From a filamentous cyanobacterium Phorm 6 (GTDB lineage Bacteria; Cyanobacteriota; Cyanobacteriia; Cyanobacteriales; Microcoleaceae): 64,000 nt of DNA. This document shows positions 43,517 to 52,671 of this stretch, in pieces. The notes beneath the pieces are model-generated. The model was not told the DNA's origin. It was given only the letters and a program-made list of their open reading frames with translations, and ran no database searches. The stretch is taken from assembly GCA_003003725.1 (NCBI GenBank), contig PVWI01000001.1:50002-114001 (forward strand), in the 5' to 3' direction. Position numbers and translations under genes: made by a program. The first letter of the stretch is position 1, and every line of letters begins with the position of its first letter.

Positions 43517-46500
43517 AATCCTGTCGCTACAAAACCAGCCCAGTAATAAGGGTTACTATAGGGACAGCCCATTTTCTTGGCTGCTCCCTTTAACGATGAA
43601 ATAAAGAGCTTAAATTTATCGTTATTTTCTTTCGGTAAGTTATTTGAGAATTTTTTGACTTCTGGGCTATCTATAATTTGTCGTAAATTTTCAGATGTGA
43701 GAGTTCGCAGCCATTTTTGGGTTTTGTTTACAGCGATAGCGACAGTTCCTGCGTCCAGTTCTGGGAACTGTTTGAGATTTTTATACAACTCAATCATAAA
43801 TAAATTAGTAGCAGCTTGATCCACATTCCAGAGTGTACTAATAATGCTAGGACTACCTGCATACAAAAAGCCACTAAGCAAGCCAATGTATTCATCACTA
43901 ATGCTTTTAGGATCTGTAATACCAGTTTCACAGGCTGAAAAGGTAACTAGGCGACATTGTTCTAGGGATAAGTTGGCAAAAATTTCGCCTAAATTTAGGT
44001 CAGCATCTGCACCTAATTTATCTTCTGATTCTGCTAAGTGTAAAGCTGATTCTAACGGCGATGCAAAATTAAACGAACCGTGACAGCAGAAATGTACGCA
44101 GTGAGCAGAACGTACTTGCTCCATAGTTAGAGTTGCTGTTGCTTCTTGTTCACGAAGAATAATACTGTTTGGGTAGGGGGCAAAGTTTTGGTAAACGCTT
44201 TCTACTTGAAATTTAGTACCAACTAAGGGTTGGTTATCGGGTTTTATTCTGGTTGGGTTTTGGATAGCAAATAATCGGGTGAATTGGTGTCGATTTCTTC
44301 CTGTCTCCTGTGCTAGTTGCAGTAATTGGCAACTGGGAGAATAACCTACACCATCAGGAAAGCGATCGCACAAGAAATCACCATCAGCTAATGGGAGTGC
44401 ATGGAGGGGAAATAGATGTAGATAGCGATGGGGAATGAGGATGAGGCGTTTACACTCTGCTGGAACCATAGCTAGAATTTCATCAATATGCAGAATTTCA
44501 GCTAGAGGTTCAAGACGATCGGCTAGTTCTTTTATTATCCACTGGTTTTTTGATGTATTATATCCTTCTCGATAGGCTCTCTCCCAATCTTCTAAAGCTC
44601 TCAATGTATCAGCAGGTGTTGGCAAAATCAACCGTTGCAGATTATGACGGGTGATAATAAATGTTTCTAAGCCTGTAGAACAGATGTACCACTGGATGAT
44701 GGCTGTACGGTTATCTAAAAGCTTTTGGATTTCCTCAAAAGGGATAGGATTAACTTTTTGAGTAGCTTTGAATGTGGGATCAATAGGATCAATTTCTTTG
44801 CTAATTAACTCATCTAACTGTTTTAGAATTTGATTTAAGTAAGTGCGATTGGATACAAAAAACACGTCATTATCATGTTTATGTTCATCAATTTGTAACC
44901 GCCGTTGTTCAGTAATAATTCCTTGTTTTAGCTGCTTGAGCTTGTTGATGACAGTTGTGGAGATGTCGCCTTTGGGTGTCAAATCACGCTTGTACATTAG
45001 TTCCACCAAGTTACGGGCTTTGCTGCGTTCAATATACTCAATTGCTTTTTGATAAAATCCTGGTTTAGTAGCGCCTATTTCTAAGCATATTTCCACCATA
45101 AATTGATAGCACACATGCCATTGCTCCGCTAGTTTTTGCTTGATTTCGTCACCAGAATTAATCTCTAAACGTAACTCTTCTACCGCATCAATTGCATTAG
45201 CTAATGTCTCACAAGCTTTGTGTAAATCGCGATTATATCTGTAAGCGGTAGCAAGACTAAATTTATTTTGCACGTAGTTTTGCGGGAAAGCTTGCTTGGT
45301 GTATACCTGTAAAGCAGCTTGGAAATAATGAATTGCTCTTTGCAAATTCTCTTTCAATTTATCTTCTACGCCAAAACAGTAACGAATACCGATTAGATGA
45401 GAATTGCCTAGCTGTTGTTGAATAGTAGCCCATCTTTCCGGGGAATTGTCACGGGTAATTATCTCTAAAGCAGCTTGAGAATAGCCAATAGCAGCTTCTA
45501 AATCATCCTTCCCTGCTTCTGGCTTTTGTTGTATTGTATTCAGATATAGATAGGCGCTACTAAAGTTAATTTGCAAAATCGCCCAACGTTCGGGAAAGGC
45601 TTCACGGGTATATACTTCCAGGGCATTTTGTAAGCAATTAATTCCTTTTTCGGCATTGTTTGCTTTGTTTTCCCCTATTCGCACAAGTTCAAAGTAAGAA
45701 CCGCTAAGATTTAGTTGTGTTGTTGCCCATTTTTCTGGGTTGCCGTCACGAGTATATACCTGTGAGGCATTTGTGTAATTGCGTATTGATGCAGATAAAT
45801 TACCTACTCGCACACCTCGGATACGATGCGTGTAAGCAAAGCCGAGATTGGTTTGCAGCATTGCCCATTGTTCGGGAAAAGATTCGCGAGTATGTACCTG
45901 TAACGCTTGTTGAATATGACGAATTGCTTGTTCTAAATTCTCTGCTCTTTCTCCTCGAATACGTTCAATATGAACAGCGCTGAGAGTATTATGTACTACT
46001 GCCCATTGTTCGGGAAAAGATTCGCGGGTATATACTTGTAATGCGGCTTGAGAATAACTGATTGCTACTTCTAAATTATCTGCTTTTTCTCCTCTGATGC
46101 GGAGAGTATAGGCACTAGCTAAATTGGTTTGAGTTGTAGCCCAATCTTCAGGAAAAATTTCACGGATGCGTACCTCCAATGCAGCTTCCATACAGCGGAT
46201 AGCTTGTTCCAAATTCTCTGCCTTTTCGCCTCGGATACGTTCCGTGTAAGCATTCCCTAGCTGTTGTTGCGTAGTAGCCCACCTCTCAATAGAATCTTCA
46301 CGGGTATAGACTGTTAGTACAGCTTGGTAATAGCTAATCGCTGCTTCTAAATTATCAGCTTTTTCTCCACGAATCCGATTAAAATAGGCAGTGGCAAGAT
46401 TACATTGAGTCATTGCCCAATTATCGGAGTTGGTATGACAAGTATAAATTTGTAAGGCAGTTCTGTAATAGTTGATTGCCGTTTCTAGATTATCTGCTCG

Positions 46501-48552
46501 TTCGCATTCAATGCGGTTACAGTATGCGCTACCTAAACTATTTTGAATACTTGCCCAATTGTCCGCAAAAGCTTCACGAGTGTGGACTTCTAAAGCAGTT
46601 AAATAATACTGAATAGCTGCTTCAATATTTTGTGATTTTTCCCCACGAATCCGCTCAAAATAAGCATTACCTAGCAGTTTTTGTACTGTTGCCCATTCTG
46701 ACGTAAAGTCTTGGCGGGTATATACTTCCAAAGCGGTGGATAAATGCCGGATAGCTGCTTCGATATTATCGGCTTTTTCGCCATGAATGCGATGTAAGTA
46801 AGAAATACCCAATAAGTTATGATTTTTTGCCCAAAGTTCAGGTAAAGTTGCCTTATAAATTATCTCTAATGCTGCTTGACAGCGACTGACAACCAATTCC
46901 ACACTTTCTTGTTCTCCATGACTCTTGATATCAGCACTATTAAGTGACATTTGGATACATCCCCATAATTCAGGGAAGGCTTCGCGGGTAAATACTTGTA
47001 ATGCCGCTTCAAAACAAGTAATTGCTGCTTTCACATTTTCTGATTCTATTCCTTGAATACGATCGAGATATAATCTACCCAAATTGAATTGAGTTATTGC
47101 CAATTCTGTAGGTAAATCTGTGTGAATATATACCTCGAACGCTGCCAAATAATAGCAATGTGCTTGTTCTAAATTCTCAGATTTCCCCCCCGCGATGCGT
47201 TCACAATATACATCTCCCAAATGATTTTGGATCTTCGCCCAATCTAAAGGAGACTTTTCTTTAGTAAATACCCTCAACGTAGTTAAATAATGCTCAATCG
47301 CCACTTCTAAGTTATTTAGTATTTTTCCATCAACACACTGACGATAAGCTTCACCTAAATAATAATGAGTTATTGCCCATTCTTCTGGATAATTGTCGGG
47401 TTTAAAGATGTTTAAAGCTAACTTATGTGCTGTAATTGCTGCTTCATATTGCCGAATATTAACGTAGATTAAACCAATACGATTATGTGTAGCCGCCCAA
47501 CTTTCTGGATCTTCTGTATGAGTGTAAGATTGTAATGATGCTTGAAAAGCTATCACAGCAGCTTCTAAATTCTTGCTGTCAAGATATGCCTGTCCTAGAT
47601 TAGTTTGTAAAATTCTCCAGACTTGGGGCAAATCATCTGGATTGCCAACTTGTAAACCCAATTGATAATAATTAATTGCTCTGGCTAAATTGTTTGCTCG
47701 ATCGCCTTCTATTCGACGATAATAAGCAAACCCTAAATCATTATTGAGTGTCACCCAAGCTTCTAGTAAGGTGTCAGGTTCAACAAACGGCAGTAAACTC
47801 TCATAGGAGGCGATCGCAATTTCTAAATTAATATCCTTATTCCCTATAGGCAACTCTGACAACCAATTATTAATATCTAGCAATACTTTAATTGTATCTG
47901 CGATCTCTTCTATCGATAACTCAGGAAAATTTATTTCCACCCAAAACCGTATTTGTGCAGCAAATTCATCATTTAGTTTATCTGAATTTACCTCTAAAAC
48001 TTGATAGGCTGCTTGCTTATTCCCATTAGTGTCAATAACCGTTTGATATAACTCCATCCACAGTAAAAAACAAGCAATCTTTCCCTCACGAGATGTGTGT
48101 AAATCGGTATTGAACACCCCATTAAATTGACTAGCTATCCGTCGTAACATATTGCCAGCTCCCTCATAGCCTTCTGCCTCTTGGAAGGTAGCTTCTTCTA
48201 ACAGCAACACCACTAATTGTTCATCAATTAGATGTTGATGTGCTTTCAGTAATTCAATATAGCTTTCTGAGGGAGTGGAAAAAATTGCATCAATAAAATT
48301 ATAATAGGCTTGGTTTTGACTATCCTCTGGTCTAACCATGTCGCTGACAATACTTGCTAAATTATACAAAAACTCAGAACCATTCTGATTCCCTTCCACT
48401 CCAATATATTCAGCCACTTCTTCCATCATCTGCACTAACCCAGTATCAACCAACTCAGAGTTGACATCCAAAATCTTTGCTTCTTCCCCACTCGGACAAT
48501 AGAGTAACTGATCGATCAGATTTAGATAGGCTTCGCGGCGAATTTCATTCAT
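43513..48552 (-). CDS. Giant CHAT-TPR caspase-like protease (1679 aa)
   Basis: The N-terminal module (YLNLIDQLLYCPSGEEAKIL) is that of the other CHAT-TPR proteins here. From about residue 225 to 1150 I count roughly 19 TPR-like units of 44-52 residues, each opening TREx(F/S)PExWAxxQxxLGxAY and often containing RIRGEKAxNLExAI. The CHAT domain (about 1370-1679) has His in FCCHGSFN near residue 1491 and Cys in FSACETGI near 1540, ending with NPYYWAGFVATG. It lacks the lysine-rich C-terminal insertion of the 4944 and 52672 proteins. The TPR superhelix is presumably a sensor that releases the protease. No sigma-like/DUF1822 genes adjoin it. Confidence 0.92.
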   Translation of the reverse strand: MNEIRREAYLNLIDQLLYCPSGEEAKILDVNSELVDTGLVQMMEEVAEYIGVEGNQNGSEFLYNLASIVSDMVRPEDSQNQAYYNFIDAIFSTPSESYIELLKAHQHLIDEQLVVLLLEEATFQEAEGYEGAGNMLRRIASQFNGVFNTDLHTSREGKIACFLLWMELYQTVIDTNGNKQAAYQVLEVNSDKLNDEFAAQIRFWVEINFPELSIEEIADTIKVLLDINNWLSELPIGNKDINLEIAIASYESLLPFVEPDTLLEAWVTLNNDLGFAYYRRIEGDRANNLARAINYYQLGLQVGNPDDLPQVWRILQTNLGQAYLDSKNLEAAVIAFQASLQSYTHTEDPESWAATHNRIGLIYVNIRQYEAAITAHKLALNIFKPDNYPEEWAITHYYLGEAYRQCVDGKILNNLEVAIEHYLTTLRVFTKEKSPLDWAKIQNHLGDVYCERIAGGKSENLEQAHCYYLAAFEVYIHTDLPTELAITQFNLGRLYLDRIQGIESENVKAAITCFEAALQVFTREAFPELWGCIQMSLNSADIKSHGEQESVELVVSRCQAALEIIYKATLPELWAKNHNLLGISYLHRIHGEKADNIEAAIRHLSTALEVYTRQDFTSEWATVQKLLGNAYFERIRGEKSQNIEAAIQYYLTALEVHTREAFADNWASIQNSLGSAYCNRIECERADNLETAINYYRTALQIYTCHTNSDNWAMTQCNLATAYFNRIRGEKADNLEAAISYYQAVLTVYTREDSIERWATTQQQLGNAYTERIRGEKAENLEQAIRCMEAALEVRIREIFPEDWATTQTNLASAYTLRIRGEKADNLEVAISYSQAALQVYTRESFPEQWAVVHNTLSAVHIERIRGERAENLEQAIRHIQQALQVHTRESFPEQWAMLQTNLGFAYTHRIRGVRVGNLSASIRNYTNASQVYTRDGNPEKWATTQLNLSGSYFELVRIGENKANNAEKGINCLQNALEVYTREAFPERWAILQINFSSAYLYLNTIQQKPEAGKDDLEAAIGYSQAALEIITRDNSPERWATIQQQLGNSHLIGIRYCFGVEDKLKENLQRAIHYFQAALQVYTKQAFPQNYVQNKFSLATAYRYNRDLHKACETLANAIDAVEELRLEINSGDEIKQKLAEQWHVCYQFMVEICLEIGATKPGFYQKAIEYIERSKARNLVELMYKRDLTPKGDISTTVINKLKQLKQGIITEQRRLQIDEHKHDNDVFFVSNRTYLNQILKQLDELISKEIDPIDPTFKATQKVNPIPFEEIQKLLDNRTAIIQWYICSTGLETFIITRHNLQRLILPTPADTLRALEDWERAYREGYNTSKNQWIIKELADRLEPLAEILHIDEILAMVPAECKRLILIPHRYLHLFPLHALPLADGDFLCDRFPDGVGYSPSCQLLQLAQETGRNRHQFTRLFAIQNPTRIKPDNQPLVGTKFQVESVYQNFAPYPNSIILREQEATATLTMEQVRSAHCVHFCCHGSFNFASPLESALHLAESEDKLGADADLNLGEIFANLSLEQCRLVTFSACETGITDPKSISDEYIGLLSGFLYAGSPSIISTLWNVDQAATNLFMIELYKNLKQFPELDAGTVAIAVNKTQKWLRTLTSENLRQIIDSPEVKKFSNNLPKENNDKFKLFISSLKGAAKKMGCPYSNPYYWAGFVATGF

Positions 48553-48745
48553 TGTGGGGGATATTTGGAGTAGTGATATTATTTTCTACATTTGAATTTC
48601 CACTTTTTCCGGACGCGAAGTAAAATTCCGTACAGGTGGCTTTTGCTGCTGCTACTACGCATCCAGAAGCCCGACTTCTGCCAAAAGTCCGGTTTCTCAG
48701 GAATCCTGTATAATCGATCGAGTTTATCGATCGCCCAAACCCAAT

Positions 48746-49160
48746 ATCCCTGCCAAGGATCTCTACCACGCTCCTGTCAAACAAGCGCTCATCAAAGAAG
48801 GTTGGACAATTACAGCCGACCCTTACACAGTTGAATACGAAGAGTTTAAAGTATTTGCCTATCTAGCAGCCGAATGCTCTCTAGCCGTCGAACGAGGAAG
48901 TCAGAAAATTGCTGTTGAGATTACAACTTTTCTCCGTCCCTCCTCCGTTCGAGAATTAGAAAATGCTTTGGGTCAATACATTCTCTACCGCAATCTACTT
49001 TCTGCAACAGATCCAAAACTAAAATTATATCTAGCTGTTAGCGATCGTATTTATAATAACTTTTCCCTCAAGAATGCCAGTCAATTGTCAATTTATTATC
49101 AATCAAAATCAAATTTTAATTGTAGTTGTGGAAATTCAATCGGATCAAAATCTCCAATGA
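48746..49160 (+). pseudogene. xisH: xisH (fdxN excision controlling factor H) remnant
   Basis: Translating from 48746 gives a XisH-like protein: PAKDLYHAPVKQALIKEGW, TITADPYT, then KIAVEI, VRELENALGQYILYR and KLYLAVSDRIY, matching the XisH family closely. The start codon position holds ATC instead of ATG. Near 49080-49090 the frame must shift: the old frame decays into a Ser/Asn-rich tail, whereas the adjacent frame supplies the expected final strand ILIVVVEI and then stops at 49158-49160, where XisH proteins continue with a tryptophan. XisH takes part in excision of the fdxN element with XisF and XisI; no xisI follows. Confidence 0.85.
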
Positions 49161-49284
49161 CTCTTAAAAGCTGAAACCTTTACAGGGAGAACAGTTCACT
49201 ATAATCGTCTTGCACGTTGGGCGAAATTTGTAACTGTTGGCAGCCAGGGCTAAAGCTGAGCATTGAAACCTTCGTCTTTTGCCT

Positions 49285-51240
49285 CAAGAAAGAAGCTGTG
49301 TTGAGAGAAGAGCGGAAGAAACTAAATAAAGTCCAGTCGGTTGTGGGCGATCGCAATTGTCACCGCCGACCTAATTACCGCTACTTTAAAAATTGCGTTG
49401 ACGATTTGACGATAGTTTGAAACTCCCGCAGAACAAGCTGTTCCCTCGTCAATAGCAGCTTCGACGATTGAAAATCGTCATTGACGATTCCTCAACACAT
49501 CCCAAGAGATTTACGATCGCCCACAGGTGAGCGTACTGGTAACAGCGGCAACCTACAAACTGCTAGTTCGCCAAGCTGGACTCGTCAAGCAATCGTCAGA
49601 ATCGTAGAAAACTCCGAGTACACAAAATTTTGTGTTGACGATTTGACGATTCCCTAGAACTATTACCCCGTAAGCACTTCAGTCGTCAATAACAGCTTTG
49701 ACGATTCTGAATCGTCATTGACGATTCACTGCTGACGTTACTCACGGTAATTACATCAAGCGCCATATAGCACCATATATGGTGTGGTGTCCTATTTTTG
49801 TGTTGACGATTTGACGATTCCCTATAACTGTTACCCCGTAAGCACTTCAATCGTCAGTAATAGCTTTGACGATTCTGAATCGTCATTGACGATTCATTGT
49901 TGACCTTACTCGCGGGACTTACAAAAAACGGTATATATAGTGTTTTAGTAAATTAAAGTCTACATTAAATAACTATATATAGAGTAACTGCGTAAGTCCT
50001 GCTCATTCGCTTATATCGAGTTCATGTGATAGTGGCAGTTCGCTTGTCCACCAGAGGTTGTCAAGCAATCGTCAGAATCGTCAAAAACTCGCAGTACATT
50101 CCCACAGCCCTTGCAGAGAAAGCGTTTATCGAGAATCGTCAAAAATAATGTCAATAATCGTCAATAAAAGCTAGAAGCTGAAAGCTTTATAAATAGAAGA
50201 GTTTAGGAGAATCGTCAAATCGTCAAAGAAAATTTCTTTTTTAGTCGCCCTCTGGTTCACGGCTTGACACTGAATCCCAACCCCTTTGTAGAAGCTGTGT
50301 TAGGAGAAAAGCGGAAAATGCTGGGGTGCAAGTTGGTTGTGGACGATCGCGACGGACTATCCGGCATCTAATTTACTGCTAATTTAAAAATTGCATTGAC
50401 GATTTGACGATAGTTTGAAACTCTTACACATCAAGCAGTTCCCCCGTCAATAGTAGCTTTGACGATTGAAAATCGTCATTGACGATTCCCCAGCCACATC
50501 CCAATAAATTCACGATCGCCCGCTCCCGCGATAACAAGGACAATCCGCTTCCCTGCCAGCTTGATAGGGCGATGGGCGTCAAGCAATCGTCAAAATCGTC
50601 AAAAATTTGCAGTATATCCCCAAAATCCATGCTGAAAAAGCGTTTGGGGAGAATCGTCAAAAACAATGTCAATAATCGTCAATGAAAGTTAGAAGCTGAA
50701 AGCCTTATAAATACGATAGTTTAGAAGAATCGTCAAATCGTCAAAAAAAAATTGTCGTGACCTTGAGTTAGGACACTCGTGAGGCATCAAGTCCTCAAAA
50801 GCCAAGGTTATGTCGGATGCTGGTTCAAAACGCTACAGGGAAGTTAGTTGCTCCCGAGTGTGATCGCGAATGCCTGCCGATCCCTTTTTTGCAAAAGCTT
50901 AAAATTAGCGTTGACGATTTGACGATTCCCTAAAACTTTTACTCCATAAGCACTTCAATCGTCAATAACAGCTTTGACAATTCAGAATCGTCATTGACGA
51001 TTGTCAATCAGATAGCAGTAGCGACCGGATCATGTCAGGCGCAAGTCGTCAATGACGATCGCGACAGGTCGATCAACCAATCGTCAAAATCGTCAAAAAC
51101 AGAGCGGCTATTCCCCAAACTTATACTTGGAAAGCATTTGGGGAGAATCGTCAAAAACAATGTCAAAAATCGTCAATGAAGCTTAGAAGTTGAAACCTTT
51201 ACAAACAGGGAAGTTCAGGAGAATCGTCAAATCGTCAATA
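49285..51240. repeat. Array of about forty AATCGTCA/TGACGATT octamers in tandem units
   Basis: No gene occupies 49161-51406. By eye I count about 43 copies of GACGATT or its complement, on both strands. They form two module types. Module A starts GTTGACGATTTGACGATT and then has GACGATTCTGAATCGTCATT, giving two interlocked palindromes (49396, 49632, 49801, 50396, 50909). Module B has CAATCGTCAAAATCGTCAAA and ends GGAGAATCGTCAAATCGTCAA (50068-50230, 50580-50740, 51076-51240). So the ends of each A-B unit are inverted tandem octamers. Units are about 330-430 bp, with three full copies and one truncated first copy. A 230-bp stretch upstream (49285-49520) is also repeated near 50290-50520. Confidence 0.9.
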
Positions 51241-51406
51241 AATTTTAGTTATAAGTAGTGTTGAGACTCAAAATTGAAACTGAGTATTTTTACAGCCCAG
51301 CAAATTTTCTGCACGTATTCAAGTTGTCTTTCAAGGTTGAATCTTGTGCTATTTGCACCTCTCGATCGGGTAATCTGGTCTGGAAAGACAAATTATCAGA
51401 CCGGCT

Positions 51407-52381
51407 ATGGACTTAGAACACGCTGCTAATTCCTTTGGAGAAATAGCTTCGACGCGCGACCTAGTGGCAGAGCTGTTAGCTGCCAAGCGCTCTGTCAACA
51501 CTAGGCGTGCTTATGAGAAAGACTTGTACGATTTCTTTGCGACAATGACGGGGCAGGAACCTCACCCGGCATTGGTGCGCGAGTTCCTACGGCCCAAGCG
51601 CTTCGCCGCTGTCGCGGTGGTTCTCAAGTATAAAGCCAAACTAATCGACAAGGGACTTAAGGAAGCGACGATTAATCGGCGGCTGGCGGCTATCAAAAGT
51701 TTGGTGAATTTTGCTCGCAAGGTGGGCGAGTGCGAGTGGAGTTTGGTAGATGTTGAAGGAGAGAAGGTGGTTCCTTACCGGGATACTACAGGGTTTGGCC
51801 GAGTTGCTTCTGAGAATGTGGCGGCGATGCAGTCGGTATTGTCCATTCCTGACCAGAGTACGCCCCAGGGAAAGCGCGACTATGCAGTTCTCCGGCTGCT
51901 GTGGGACAATGCGTTGCGCCGGGGGGAAATCGGCGGAGCCAATATAGGCGACTTTGACCCGCTAGCCCGAACTTTGAATATTTACGGCAAAGGTAGGGGA
52001 ACTCAAGCGCAGCTAATTGACTTGCACAACGCGACGGCAGATGCGATTTCTGATTGGCTGAGCGTGCGGGGAGCTGCAATGCCCCAAGAGCCTTTATTTA
52101 TCGCTTTGACAAAGCGGGAATACGGGTTGAGGTTGAGCGGGTATGCTATTTACAAGCTTGTTTTCTCAACTTGCTCCGCTGCGGGAATTCCTAAAAGAAT
52201 CAGCCCGCACAGAATACGCCACGCTGCAATTACGACGCTGTTAGATGCAAGCAACGGCAATACGCGAATGGCGCAGAAGTTGAGCCGCCATACCAGCTCG
52301 AACGTCCTTAATTGCTACGATGATAATCGCCAGAGTTTGCAGCGGGAAGCGTCGGGACTCCTGGCTAGTTTAGTGCGCTAA
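51407..52381 (+). CDS. Tyrosine recombinase/integrase
   Basis: 324 residues. An N-terminal SAM-like core-binding domain (SVNTRRAYEKDLYDFFAT, residues 28-45 and on) is followed by the catalytic domain with all expected residues: Arg in DNALRRGEI, Lys in GKGRGTQ, His-x-x-Arg in SPHRIRHA, the second His in LSRHTSS and the nucleophile Tyr in NCYDDNR. It should be active. No ribosome site is visible; a GGTCTG/CAGACC inverted repeat lies just before ATG 51407. Its position at the end of the octamer array and beside two 38-bp direct repeats suggests it integrates or resolves this element. Confidence 0.93.
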   Translation: MDLEHAANSFGEIASTRDLVAELLAAKRSVNTRRAYEKDLYDFFATMTGQEPHPALVREFLRPKRFAAVAVVLKYKAKLIDKGLKEATINRRLAAIKSLVNFARKVGECEWSLVDVEGEKVVPYRDTTGFGRVASENVAAMQSVLSIPDQSTPQGKRDYAVLRLLWDNALRRGEIGGANIGDFDPLARTLNIYGKGRGTQAQLIDLHNATADAISDWLSVRGAAMPQEPLFIALTKREYGLRLSGYAIYKLVFSTCSAAGIPKRISPHRIRHAAITTLLDASNGNTRMAQKLSRHTSSNVLNCYDDNRQSLQREASGLLASLVR

Positions 52382-52430
52382 GTTTAGATTTATATGTTCG
52401 GATAATAATCGAATACTAGCCAAGAAATTG

Positions 52431-52463
52431 TAAAAGTTGGGGGTATCGAACCCCCAACTTTTA
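52431..52463. terminator. Hairpin after the integrase gene
   Basis: The 13-base arms TAAAAGTTGGGGG and CCCCCAACTTTTA pair perfectly around TATCGAA, 50 bp after the integrase stop. There is only a short T run, so termination is possible in either direction but not certain. Part of it belongs to the direct repeat below. Confidence 0.6.
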
Positions 52464-52551
52464 TCCCCATTCCTCTCACTACTGTTAAAGCAGTCGAACC
52501 CAAACCTGCACCTGGTATCGAACCCCCAACTTTCACCCTCATTCCTCTCAC
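52442..52551. repeat. Two 38-bp direct repeats next to the integrase
   Basis: GGTATCGAACCCCCAACTTT followed by CATTCCTCTCAC occurs at 52442-52479 and 52514-52551, with 35 of 38 bases identical and 34 bases between. On the minus strand the GGGGGTTCGATACC part looks like a tRNA T-arm, but no full tRNA folds here. Candidate recombination sites. The rest of 52382-52671 shows nothing else. Confidence 0.65.
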
Positions 52552-52671
52552 ACTCTCCCGTTGCGGTGAGACGTGAGGCTCCTGCGGAATTAGCTTAACT
52601 TTCCTAACTAATGCTCGAACTGCTATACTGGTTTATTCAGGTGTTGCTAAATTCCTCTTTAATAGTCTATT

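Noticed and set aside
50479..50685. Plus-strand frame of 68 codons in the octamer array (and its sister at 50994)
   Set aside because: It consists mainly of repeat-encoded residues and has no ribosome site; kept only as an observation on conserved length.
49285..51240. CRISPR array at the AATCGTCA repeats
   Set aside because: The repeats occur on both strands, are only 8 bases long and have no constant spacer length, leader or cas genes.
52442..52551. tRNA gene at the GGTATCGAACCCCCAAC repeats
   Set aside because: Only a T-arm-like piece is visible; no acceptor or anticodon arm can be paired around it.
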